Source of the DNA: Rhodoglobus sp.
GTDB lineage: Bacteria; Actinomycetota; Actinomycetes; Actinomycetales; Microbacteriaceae
Direction: 5' to 3'
Assembly (NCBI GenBank): GCA_025463515.1
Contig: JAODAQ010000037.1
Location: 46,568 to 110,567 of the forward strand
DNA length: 64,000 bases
Part shown: piece after piece, positions 42,911 through 51,827 of the stretch
How positions within the stretch are numbered: position 1 is the first letter of the stretch
How the letters are laid out: each line of letters starts with the position of its first letter
Notes under the pieces: generated by a model
What the model saw: only the letters and a program-made list of their open reading frames with translations
What the model was told of the DNA's origin: nothing
Database searches by the model: none
Position numbers and translations under genes: made by a program

Positions 42911-45900
42911 CTAGCGGCGCGCTGACCTCTGGCGCCGCCTGATCAGTAGCAGCACGAGCCCCGCGAGCACGAGCCCGCCGCCGCCCGCCACAACCAGGGC
43001 GATGTTCACTTGCTGGCCGGTAAAGGCGAGCGGATCGGAGGGCAGAGACCCGGCCGGCGTCGTGGTGCTCGAGGGGCCCGACGTGGTGGCCGAGCTATTC
43101 GGTGCGGTACCCGACGCTGTCGCCGTGTTGTCCACCCTGCCGAACAGGGCGTCCAGAGTGGTTACCGTGTACGGGTCGGCCGTCACCATGGCGGTCTGGC
43201 CGGGTGCCATCGAGGCGGTCACAGCGACCCCTGTGACCTTCCCGTCGTTGACCCGCACGTTCACGAGGGTGACGTTCCCGGTGTTCTCGAGTGCGAACGT
43301 GTACTGGATCTGCTCGCCGGGGTTCGCGGCCCCGTCGCCATTCGTGTCGGTCAGGACGGCGGTCTTCACGACCGAGAGACCGGGGACTTGCGCGAGCGGC
43401 ACGGTGGCCGTGGCATCCTCGTCGATGGCGGTCCCGCGGGCGGGCACGCCAGTCAGGCTCGCGGTGTTGATGATCGCGCCGGCGTCGACGTCCGCCTGGG
43501 AGAGCGTGTACGTCGCCGTGCCCGTCACCGACTGGCCGGGCGCGAGCGTGCCGGCAGCGGCCGGCCAGGGGTCGTACGCGATCACCGAGACGCCGGCGAG
43601 GGCATCCGTGATGGCGAGGCCGCTCACCGTCACGTTGCCGGTGTTCTGGAGCTCGAAGCCGAACTCGACCACGTCACCCGCGGCCGGGCGGGCCACACCT
43701 CCCAATAGGGCGCCCACCTTGTCGAAGGCGACGGCAGGGGCGGCAGGGATGCCCGTGACAACGCCATCGGCAGCATCGAGCGGCGCGTCCAGGGTGTCGA
43801 GTGCAGAGACCGTCGCGGAGTTGGCAACGCTTCCGCGATCGAGGTCGGACTGGGAGAGGGTGTAGGTCGCGGTCGCAGTCACCGTCTCACCGGGCTCGAG
43901 AATGCCCGGCGCGGCCATGTCCGGCCAGGTGTAGGTGAGCGCAGAGAGGCCCGCGAGGGCGTCGGTGATCTCCACATCATGGAGCGTGACGTTCCCGGTG
44001 TTCTGCGAGGTGAAGGTGTACTCGATCTGGTCGCCGGCCACGACGGGTCCGCTGAGATCGAGGTCGGCCAGCTTGTCGAGGGTGATACCGCCGACGGCGG
44101 GGATCGGGTAGTTCACGGTGGAGGAGCCGGTGACAGTGCCGCCGCCGATCGAGGCCGCGGTCACCGTCGCCGTGTTCGACGTGCTGCCGTTGTCGATGTC
44201 GTCCTGCGTGAGCGCATAGGTCGCGATGCCCGTGACGGACTCGCCAGCGCCGAGCACTCCGGTCGCGCCAGGCCAGCCTCCGGGGAAGGTGATCGCGGAG
44301 AGGCCGGACTTCGGGTCGGCGAGATTCACGCCGGTGAGGGTTCCGGCGCCGGTGTTCGCGACGGCGAACTCGTAGCGGAGGGTATCGCCCACGTGCGGAT
44401 CGAAGGGGTCGCCCGGGGCGTCCATGGTCGCCGACTTGGTCAGGACTATCGCGTCGATCTGGTCGACGTCCGTCGCCGAGGCGCTGAGGGTATCGGCCGG
44501 GAACGCGGGGTCGGGCGCGGAGGCGCTCACCACGTTCGACACCGTTCCCGTCGTGCCCGCCGCGAGTACCGCGGTCACCGTGCGCTGCGCCGAGCCCGCG
44601 GCGGTGAGGGTGACCACGGGCCAGGTGATAGTCCGGGTGCCGATGTCGAATGTTCCGCTGTCGGACGCCGACACGAAGTCGAGCCCTAGCGGGAGGATGT
44701 CGGCTATCGCGACTGAATCCACACTCTCACCGGTCAGCTGGTTGGCCACGGTGATCGTGTAGGTGGCCTGCTGCCCCGCGACGAGCGCGGTCACGCCGTC
44801 GGTCTTGGTGATGGTCAGCCCGCCCGCAGCGGCCGGGTCCGCGGTGATGGTGATCGCGTCGGTGTTGTTGGTGGGGTCGGGGTCGTACACGGCGCTGCCC
44901 GCCGTGGTGGTGATCGCAACGCCGTTGGCCAGGACGACGGCGGGGATGTTCATCGCCGCCGTGTCGCCGGAGCCGAGCGGCGCGGGCAGCTCGCAGATCA
45001 GCGTCACCGGCCCGGTCACGGGAGCGGTGGCGCCGCCGGCCGTGCAGCTCCAGGAGTCGAAGTCGAGATCCGTGATGCGGACACCGGACGGGATCGTCAC
45101 GGTGGCCTTCGCCGGGGCATCCGTGCCCGAGAGGTTCGCAACGGTAAACGGGAGCACCGTCGGCCGCCCGATCTGCACGTCGGTGGGCGCGCTCGCCGTT
45201 ACCTCGAGGTCAGCGGCCTCGATCGAGGCGCACACGGGGCTGGGCTCGCTCACCGGAAGGCCCGTGGCCGCGGTGGCGATCGAGTTGCAGGCGCGCTGGC
45301 CGGCGGCCGGGGTGCCGAGCACGCTGGCGGTGTAGCCGAACGAGGCGGAGGCACCGGGCGCGAGCGAGCCGTTCACCGTCGCACGGACGGACGCGGCGCT
45401 CGCGGCCGTCGTGCTCCAGGTGTTCGCGCATCCCGCCGGTCCTCCGGCGTACACCTGGGTGCGGCACGGGTTGGTCGACGTGGAGTACGCCAGCGCGAGA
45501 TTGGACGACACGTTGCTCACGATCGCCACGGTCTCGGTGAACTGGGAGCCGCGCGGCGTCGAGGCGCTCCCGCTGCTGACCCCGGTGTCACCGGGATAGG
45601 GCAGCACGTCGTACGCGACGACGTTCGGCAGAGCGGTGTTGCCGTTGTTCGTGATGGTCACGCGGTAGCGGATGTCGCTCGCGACAGGCGAGACGGGGAT
45701 CGTCTGGGATGCATCCGAGACCCAGTCGCAGCCACCCGCGGCCGCCGGATTGACCCGGCAGATCTCCTTGACCGTGGACAGGGCCGATGCCGCGCCCACG
45801 GTGACGCCCGCGGCGCTGACCGTGGCGAAGTTCTCGGTGGTCGAGCCGTCGCCGTCGAGATCCGGAGCATCCGGGAAGGTTGTCGGGTTCCACCGCCCGG

Positions 45901-47917
45901 CGAGCCCGGGCAGAGCGTGCGCGGCGTCGCCGATGAACGACGAGGCGATGCCGGAGCTGCCCGCCGTCGCCGAGGTGGACGGAGTGGCAGTTACCGTCAG
46001 GTTCGGCCAGTTCGCGTTCGCGCCCCAGGTAGTGCCGGCCGGCCAGTGCACGTACAGTGCCTGCCGGGCCTGGCCCGCGATCGTCACGGTCTTCGTGTCG
46101 AAGATCGCACCGGCAGGGGCGCCTGCGGCGAGCGCCCACGAGCCCGCCGTGATGTTCCACTGGGAGGGCGCGACGAAGAGGTACTGCGGCTCGATCAGCG
46201 CTCCTGGCAGAATCTCGCTCGTGCGGCCGGTCACCGTGTAGTTCACCGGCTGCCCGGCTGTCGGGTTCGCACCGCCTGGCACCACTCGCGAAATGCCGGC
46301 AGTGAACGTGCCCGGAGTGGGCGAGATAGTGAAGTTCGCGGTGGCGCTGCCCTCATCGGCGGCGGGAAGCCCCCAACCCGGGTAGGTCATCTCCGCGGTG
46401 GCCGTGTTCGACCGCTGCCAGCCCGCGCTCGGAGCCGGGCCATCCACCGTGTACCGCAGCTGGACGCCGTAGAAGGTGGTGTTCGGCTGCGACCCGACCT
46501 GCTGGTTGGGGCCGATGAGCGAAGGCGAGGTGATGACCACCGAGACGATCTTCCGACCGGCCGGCGCGTTGTACGGGCTTGTGGTCGTCGTGCCGGTGGT
46601 GCCGTCATCGAGGGCGTACTCGATCGTCGAGCCGGTCGCGGTGACCCGGTAGACGCGCACGTTGGCGATAGCTCCGAGGTTGTCGTCGCGGATGACGGCC
46701 ACACCGGGCACGTTCGCCTTGTTGCCCACGCCGATGCTGAAGTAGTTCTCCACCGAGTCCCAGACGATGTTCGGCGTCTGCTGCGTGGTGGTCGTCTTGG
46801 TCACCGGGGTTGCCGAGGCGAAGGGCGCGCAGTTAGTGGCCTGGTGCGACGTCGTGGTCGTCGCATCCTTCTCCTGGCCGTCGAGGTAGGTGACGCGAGT
46901 GGCGAACGTCGCGCTCACGCCGATGGTGCACGCGCTCGGGAACATCGCATCGGGGAAGCGCACCGTTACTGTGCGGTCAAGGCCGCGCCCGTTGATCGAG
47001 CCCCAGCCTGTGGCGGCGGCCTCGCCGCTCTGCGCCCAGGTGACCGTGTTCGACCCGGCGTTGTAGTTGCCGTCCGGTGAGGCCGACACGAACGTCACTC
47101 CCGTCGGCAGCGTGAGCGTGTTGGAGTACTCCGCGGCGCAGAGCTTCGACGGCTCGCCGTAGTTGGCGGTCGAGTAGTACCACATGCAGTCACTGGCCAT
47201 CCGGACCACGTAGGAGTAGTCGGTGTTGGCCCGGGCCAGCGACGTGGTCACGAAGCTGACGAGCGGCGCAGCCGGGGTGGCGATATGCCAGACCACCGAG
47301 TCCGTGGCCGAGGCGGTGGCACCGGCATTGGCCGCGTCGATGGTCACGCGGTTGGTGATCGTGGTGCCGTCGAGGAAGAACGACTCGGCAGAGGCAACGC
47401 CGTTGCGCCGGTCCTGGAAGGAGTACAGCACGGTGAAGGAGCCGGATGCCCCGGTCGCGAGGGTCCCGAGGCGCACGACGTAGCCGCTCGCCGGAGTGCC
47501 GGAGATGGTCGCCCCCGCGGGCAGCGTGCTCGAGTCGTACGTGGCGAACCGCTGCGTGCCGTAGCTGCTGTCGAGCGGCTGGGGGTCGATGGTGATCGTC
47601 GTGTCCGTGCACGCGGCGGCGGCCCCGCAGCTGTACCCGACCTGCAGCGCATAGCGGCGCTCCGCGACCGGGGCGGCGTAGTTGGCGCTCAGCTCGGTGA
47701 TCGGGGTGGTCAGGTCGATCCCGGAGACGAAGTTGACCGTGGTCGACACCGTGGCCGGACCACCGGGCACCGCGCCGAAGGCGACCATCGGGGAGATCAC
47801 GGATGCGGCGATCACAGCGAGCGCCAGCGCGATGAAGCCCCGGCTGCGTCGAGTGGCGGGTCTGGCGACGACTGCGCGCCGCCGTCCGGTGCCGGGCTGG
47901 TTCCGCATGGGTGTCAT
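42911..47917 (-). CDS. giant cell-wall-anchored DUF11/DUF7507-repeat protein with LAFTG sorting signal
   Basis: 1668 residues. Basic N-terminus and hydrophobic segment (~27-48), signal cleavage likely after VAFGA. A long Thr/Ser/Ala/Gly-rich region (~50-1150) holds isopeptide- or Ig-like folds, including TITVANQLTGESVDSVAIAD near 1060. Four tandem ~117-residue repeats follow (~1155-1625), each with the pattern QNTGNVTxxxVxITDALAG and ATYTLSQxDxDxG. The C-terminus has LAFTG at 1630-1634, a hydrophobic helix and RRRQRSARR, matching the LAxTG signal of class E sortases. SD AGGAG before the ATG at 47917. Role in adhesion or surface architecture is inferred; no sortase in the window. Confidence 0.85.
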   Translation of the reverse strand: MTPMRNQPGTGRRRAVVARPATRRSRGFIALALAVIAASVISPMVAFGAVPGGPATVSTTVNFVSGIDLTTPITELSANYAAPVAERRYALQVGYSCGAAAACTDTTITIDPQPLDSSYGTQRFATYDSSTLPAGATISGTPASGYVVRLGTLATGASGSFTVLYSFQDRRNGVASAESFFLDGTTITNRVTIDAANAGATASATDSVVWHIATPAAPLVSFVTTSLARANTDYSYVVRMASDCMWYYSTANYGEPSKLCAAEYSNTLTLPTGVTFVSASPDGNYNAGSNTVTWAQSGEAAATGWGSINGRGLDRTVTVRFPDAMFPSACTIGVSATFATRVTYLDGQEKDATTTTSHQATNCAPFASATPVTKTTTTQQTPNIVWDSVENYFSIGVGNKANVPGVAVIRDDNLGAIANVRVYRVTATGSTIEYALDDGTTGTTTTSPYNAPAGRKIVSVVITSPSLIGPNQQVGSQPNTTFYGVQLRYTVDGPAPSAGWQRSNTATAEMTYPGWGLPAADEGSATANFTISPTPGTFTAGISRVVPGGANPTAGQPVNYTVTGRTSEILPGALIEPQYLFVAPSQWNITAGSWALAAGAPAGAIFDTKTVTIAGQARQALYVHWPAGTTWGANANWPNLTVTATPSTSATAGSSGIASSFIGDAAHALPGLAGRWNPTTFPDAPDLDGDGSTTENFATVSAAGVTVGAASALSTVKEICRVNPAAAGGCDWVSDASQTIPVSPVASDIRYRVTITNNGNTALPNVVAYDVLPYPGDTGVSSGSASTPRGSQFTETVAIVSNVSSNLALAYSTSTNPCRTQVYAGGPAGCANTWSTTAASAASVRATVNGSLAPGASASFGYTASVLGTPAAGQRACNSIATAATGLPVSEPSPVCASIEAADLEVTASAPTDVQIGRPTVLPFTVANLSGTDAPAKATVTIPSGVRITDLDFDSWSCTAGGATAPVTGPVTLICELPAPLGSGDTAAMNIPAVVLANGVAITTTAGSAVYDPDPTNNTDAITITADPAAAGGLTITKTDGVTALVAGQQATYTITVANQLTGESVDSVAIADILPLGLDFVSASDSGTFDIGTRTITWPVVTLTAAGSAQRTVTAVLAAGTTGTVSNVVSASAPDPAFPADTLSASATDVDQIDAIVLTKSATMDAPGDPFDPHVGDTLRYEFAVANTGAGTLTGVNLADPKSGLSAITFPGGWPGATGVLGAGESVTGIATYALTQDDIDNGSTSNTATVTAASIGGGTVTGSSTVNYPIPAVGGITLDKLADLDLSGPVVAGDQIEYTFTSQNTGNVTLHDVEITDALAGLSALTYTWPDMAAPGILEPGETVTATATYTLSQSDLDRGSVANSATVSALDTLDAPLDAADGVVTGIPAAPAVAFDKVGALLGGVARPAAGDVVEFGFELQNTGNVTVSGLAITDALAGVSVIAYDPWPAAAGTLAPGQSVTGTATYTLSQADVDAGAIINTASLTGVPARGTAIDEDATATVPLAQVPGLSVVKTAVLTDTNGDGAANPGEQIQYTFALENTGNVTLVNVRVNDGKVTGVAVTASMAPGQTAMVTADPYTVTTLDALFGRVDNTATASGTAPNSSATTSGPSSTTTPAGSLPSDPLAFTGQQVNIALVVAGGGGLVLAGLVLLLIRRRQRSARR

Positions 47918-47946
47918 GGGTGGATCTCCTGTGGTTACGAGGTCTT

Positions 47947-47962
47947 GTACCCCGCGGGGCAC
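47947..47962. promoter_or_regulatory. GTACCCCGCGGGGCAC palindrome in the divergent promoter region
   Basis: Palindrome with perfect CCCCGCGGGG core and one mismatched outer pair, 30 bases before the surface-protein ATG, within the 162-base gap 47918-48079 shared with the LuxR gene. Candidate site for the divergent regulator; it could also form an RNA hairpin in the leader. Confidence 0.4.
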
Positions 47963-48079
47963 GCAGCACTCGTACGCAAGAACCTCCCCCCTGGGACGTT
48001 GTCACGGTATTGTTCCCGCCCATTCCGCGGCGGCGCCCACCCCCGAATCAACCCTCGAATTGACCCTCCGGGGGCCAAT

Positions 48080-50719
48080 ATGTCCCCCGAACCGCCCGTC
48101 GACTCGCGGCTGCGCGCGCAGATGGACAGACTGGACACGATGGGCTCCGCACACTTCGTTCCACGTCTCCCTCCCGGCTTGATCGACCGCCCTCGCGTAT
48201 TGGGCCGGATGCCCGGACGCGAGCCGCCCGCACTGACGGTCGTGCACGGCGCCGCCGGAATGGGCAAGAGCACGCTCCTCGCACAGTGGGCCACGAGCCA
48301 TCCCGGCGACTACTCGGTGGTCTGGATCTCGCTGTCGGCCTCCACGGCCGGCCGGTTCGCGCTGTGGCGCGCTGTGCTCGACCGGGTGCTCGACAGCGGC
48401 ATTGCCGGCGCGGGTGCCCGCTTGGCGGACATCGCGCCGGCCTCCCCCGTCGCGCACACGCTGCGTGCGTCGCTCGGCCGCGGCCTGGCCGAGATACCCG
48501 GTCGATTCGTCGTGGTGCTCGACGACTACCAGACCGTACGGGACAGCCAGGTGGACGACGACATCATCTGGCTCCTCGCCGAGGTGCCCTCCCTGTCGAT
48601 CGTCATCAGCACGCGCGACGCTGCCCAGCTGACCTCGTCCCTAGCGCGATCGCAGGTCGAGGTGGTGGTCATCGATCACGACGCGCTCGTCCTTACCAGC
48701 GCCGAAGTCACGGAGCTGGCGTCCGCCGCCGGGGCACCGCTGCCCGCTGTCCGCGGGCTGCACGCCGTGACCCGGGGCTGGCCGATGCTCGTGCGCGCCG
48801 AACTGGTCGAGCTCGCCGCGGGCGGGCGAGCGGGTCTCGGCCGCAATCGCGGGCTGGGCGCAGCGGTCGGCCGCATCGTCCGCAGCGTCCTGGAGACGGC
48901 CGCCCCGGAACAGGCGAGCTTCATCCTGCGCATCTCCATCGCGGAAGCCGTGCCCCTCGAGCTGGCCTCGGCCCTCACGGGCGAGCCATCGGCGGTCGCC
49001 GCAACCCGCTTCGCCGAGCTCGAGGCGAAGGCCCTGGGCACGCTCAACGTCGAGTCCGGCAGCGAGGTCTTCCGCTTCCACCCGCTCTTGCGCGAGGAGT
49101 TCGAGCACGTGCTGGAGAGCACGAGTGGCGAGGATGAAACGGCCCTCCGCCACGGGCTGGCCATCTGGCTGTCGGACCACGAGCAGCCCCTCGCCGCCGT
49201 CCGCCAGGCCGTGCTCGTCAAGGACTGGCAGCTGCTCGACGTCATCCGCTCTCGCCACGGCTCGACCCTGACGATGACGCACCCGATGACCTATCTCGAG
49301 CTGCTGCGCACGATCCCCGATGACGTGATGTTCCGCTACCCCGGGCTGCAGCTGAGCAGGTCGCTGCTCTCGGTGCGCCGGGATCGGCGCATGCCCGCCA
49401 GCATCCGGCACATCGGCGGCGCGATCGCGACGTTGGCGGCCGCGCGGAACGCGAAGGAAGAGAACCGGTCGGAGCTCAGCCGGCTGTGGAACCGCGGCAT
49501 TCTGATGATCCTCCACCGGCTGGGCGGCAGGGCGGATGCCGCGGCCAGCGCCGCGGCCGAGGTGGCTCATTCGGTGGAGTCGCTCACCCCCGACGACCGG
49601 GACTCGGCTGGGAGCTATGTTGCGCTGACCCACTCGCACCTGGCGATCACGCACTTGCACCTCGGGAACGAGGCCGAGGCCTATCACCACGCGCAGCTCG
49701 ATCTCGAGGCCGCCGAGCACTACGCCAATGAGTGGGAAGCAGTGCACGCGATCGGCCTGACGAGTTGGAGCCTCGCGGCGCAGGGCGACATCGTCGGCGC
49801 TAGGAGGTGGCTCGAGACCGCCCGCGGCGCTGTCCGCCCCGACGGCTGGAAGGACAGCTACGTCGGCACCGGCTACCGGCTCGCGGAGGCGATCGTCGCG
49901 CTCGAGAGCTTCGACCACGAGACTGCGGAGCGGCACATCCGGGCACTCGATTTTCACGCCCCGACCATCGAGCACTGGCCGTTCATGCTGCAGGCCGAGG
50001 GGATGATCGCGCTCACGCGGGGCACCGCCCGCGACGGCGCGCGCGCGGTAGCGGCAATCGTCGGCGCAAGGCGCAGGCGCTCGATGTTCCCCCACGTGGA
50101 TCAGATCATCGCGAGCACTCGGGCGACCCTGGACAGCGCACTCGGGGACTCCGCAGGCGCCCACGTGAACGACGGTTCCAACGCCAACAGCCCCGTGGCC
50201 AGGGTGGCGATGGCCCGCGTTGCCCTCGTCGAAGGCCGGTACGAGCAGGCCCTCATCCTGTCGCAACTGCCGGCGGCATCATCGCCCCGCCTTACCGCCG
50301 AGTCGCTCATCGTCAAGTCGCTCGCGGCGCTGAAGCTCGGTTCGGCGACGGCGAGCGCAGAAGCCCTGAGCAGTGCCGATGCCCTCATGCGCCGGTACGG
50401 GATGCGACAGCCGCTCATGCTCGTCCCCCGCAAGCTCCTCGAAGAGGCGGTGCAGAATCTCGGCACTCGCCTCGACCTCGCGGACGTGCCCGACCGGTTC
50501 GGGGTGACACGTTCCGTCGCGGCGCTGACCCGCCGCGAGCTGGTCGTGCTCAACCAGCTGACCAAGACCTCGAACCTCGACACGATCGCCCAGGAGCTCG
50601 TCGTCTCGCGGAACACGGTGAAGGGGCAGGTCTCCTCGCTCTACCGCAAGCTCGGCGTCACGAACCGGGCTGACGCGCTCGTGGTCGCGGTCGAGCTCGG
50701 CCTGGTCACTGCGGCATGA
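48080..50719 (+). CDS. MalT-like LuxR-family ATP-dependent regulator (LAL type)
   Basis: 879 residues. Walker A at ~60 (VVHGAAGMGKSTLLAQW), Walker B-like VVLDDYQT near 152, a winged-helix segment, then helical repeats (~370-780, TPR-like) and a C-terminal LuxR HTH (LTRRELVVLNQLTKTSNLDTIA, VSRNTVKGQVSSLYRKLGV). The layout is that of MalT/LAL activators. The first ATG is at 48080; a second at 48122 is possible. Divergent from the giant surface protein, which is its likely target. Signal unknown. Confidence 0.88.
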   Translation: MSPEPPVDSRLRAQMDRLDTMGSAHFVPRLPPGLIDRPRVLGRMPGREPPALTVVHGAAGMGKSTLLAQWATSHPGDYSVVWISLSASTAGRFALWRAVLDRVLDSGIAGAGARLADIAPASPVAHTLRASLGRGLAEIPGRFVVVLDDYQTVRDSQVDDDIIWLLAEVPSLSIVISTRDAAQLTSSLARSQVEVVVIDHDALVLTSAEVTELASAAGAPLPAVRGLHAVTRGWPMLVRAELVELAAGGRAGLGRNRGLGAAVGRIVRSVLETAAPEQASFILRISIAEAVPLELASALTGEPSAVAATRFAELEAKALGTLNVESGSEVFRFHPLLREEFEHVLESTSGEDETALRHGLAIWLSDHEQPLAAVRQAVLVKDWQLLDVIRSRHGSTLTMTHPMTYLELLRTIPDDVMFRYPGLQLSRSLLSVRRDRRMPASIRHIGGAIATLAAARNAKEENRSELSRLWNRGILMILHRLGGRADAAASAAAEVAHSVESLTPDDRDSAGSYVALTHSHLAITHLHLGNEAEAYHHAQLDLEAAEHYANEWEAVHAIGLTSWSLAAQGDIVGARRWLETARGAVRPDGWKDSYVGTGYRLAEAIVALESFDHETAERHIRALDFHAPTIEHWPFMLQAEGMIALTRGTARDGARAVAAIVGARRRRSMFPHVDQIIASTRATLDSALGDSAGAHVNDGSNANSPVARVAMARVALVEGRYEQALILSQLPAASSPRLTAESLIVKSLAALKLGSATASAEALSSADALMRRYGMRQPLMLVPRKLLEEAVQNLGTRLDLADVPDRFGVTRSVAALTRRELVVLNQLTKTSNLDTIAQELVVSRNTVKGQVSSLYRKLGVTNRADALVVAVELGLVTAA

Positions 50720-50798
50720 CGCAGCACCACCGCGGGCGACTGGGCGCCGCGGTCGCGCTCGTGCTCCTCGACGCTGATGATCCGGGCGATCGAGTAGC

Positions 50799-51734
50799 TC
50801 AGTCCTGCGGCAGGTGCGGCTCGGGCATCCGCTCGGGGTAGTTGTAGACGACGCCGTTCTGGTCGCCGATGCGCAGGATCGTCGTCGCGCCGAGGTTGAT
50901 GGTGTCGCCCACGAACAGCTCGGTCGGGTTCTCGCGGCGCACCGCATTGATGGAGGCCAGGTAGGTGGTGCCGAGGTCGAAGCGCTTGGCGATCAGCTCG
51001 AACACGTCGCCGTTCGCGACCACGTAGGAAAGTGGCACCCCGTAGTCGTCGACGTCCGCGACGCCGTTCGCGTTGTCGATCGGGCCGCCGTTGATGGGCA
51101 CCTGCAGCACACTGACGATGTCGTTGTCGAAGTAGTCAGGGCGCAGGTCTACCTCTTCGGGCGGCGTCGTTGGCGCGACGTCGACAGGCGGCGGGACCGG
51201 GGATGCCGGCACCGCCGTGCGCGTCGGCTTCGGTGTCGGGGTCGCGGTAGGCAGCGGCGTGCTGCTCGGCGAGGCCGCGGTCTCCACCGCAGCGTGCGGC
51301 TGCAGGAGGGCCCCCACACCCACGAGGACCGCGACCGCCACGGCGGCCGCGCCGAGGAGTAGCGCGAGGCGCCGCCGGTCGCCGGCCCCCCGGCGCGGGC
51401 GTGCGACGGCGGGCTTCTCGGCGGCGGGCGCGCGGAGCGCTGCCTCGAGCGCCGCCGAGTCGGCGGCCCACATCGCCAGCAGCGACTCGGCCTCGGCCGC
51501 AGCGGCGTCTCGTCGCAGCGCGCTCTCGCGGCTGTCGGCCCGGCCGTAGATCAGCGGCCCGAGGTCGCCGGCACGGGCCACGGGGCTGCGCGAGCCGTCC
51601 GAGCCGAGCGCGGCCGGGTCGGCGCGCCAGCGCAGCAGGTCGACGAGGTCGGTGCGTCCCCGGTAGCGCTCGCGCAGTTCGGCGAGGGCGACGGGGTCAC
51701 GGAGCAGTTCCTGCTCATCCCCCGGCGCGACCAC
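50799..51734 (-). CDS. single-pass membrane protein with extracytoplasmic LysM domain
   Basis: 311 residues. The cytoplasmic part (1-~115) is rich in Arg and Ala, with LRERYRGRTDLVDLLRWRAD near residue 22. One transmembrane helix (~122-144) is followed by a Pro/Thr/Ser linker (~150-195) and a domain with YVVANGDVFELIAKRFDLGT near residue 240, a LysM motif (VxxGDxxxxIAxRF) continued by FVGDTINLG. LysM binds peptidoglycan, so it could tie an internal process to the wall. GTG start at 51734. Its stop is convergent with the LuxR gene; the 79-base gap has only a weak hairpin. Confidence 0.75.
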   Translation of the reverse strand: MVAPGDEQELLRDPVALAELRERYRGRTDLVDLLRWRADPAALGSDGSRSPVARAGDLGPLIYGRADSRESALRRDAAAAEAESLLAMWAADSAALEAALRAPAAEKPAVARPRRGAGDRRRLALLLGAAAVAVAVLVGVGALLQPHAAVETAASPSSTPLPTATPTPKPTRTAVPASPVPPPVDVAPTTPPEEVDLRPDYFDNDIVSVLQVPINGGPIDNANGVADVDDYGVPLSYVVANGDVFELIAKRFDLGTTYLASINAVRRENPTELFVGDTINLGATTILRIGDQNGVVYNYPERMPEPHLPQD

Positions 51735-51780
51735 GAAAACGAGTCAACGTCGCCTCTCCGGCTATGTCAAGTCGCGCGAA

Positions 51781-51813
51781 GAGGCCCCGGCCGCGCAAAC
51801 CGGCCGGGGCCTC
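51781..51813 (-). terminator. terminator of the GH27 gene
   Basis: Perfect 13-base stem GAGGCCCCGGCCG / CGGCCGGGGCCTC around a seven-base loop, 15 bases after the GH27 stop at 51828. On the minus strand no T-run follows, yet the stem is among the strongest in the window. Confidence 0.75.
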
Positions 51814-51827
51814 TTGAGGGATCACCC

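Noticed and set aside
50720..50798. Terminator between the LuxR and LysM genes
   Set aside because: Only a seven-base stem (ACCGCGG/CCGCGGT) with an 11-base loop and no T-run; too weak to list as a feature.
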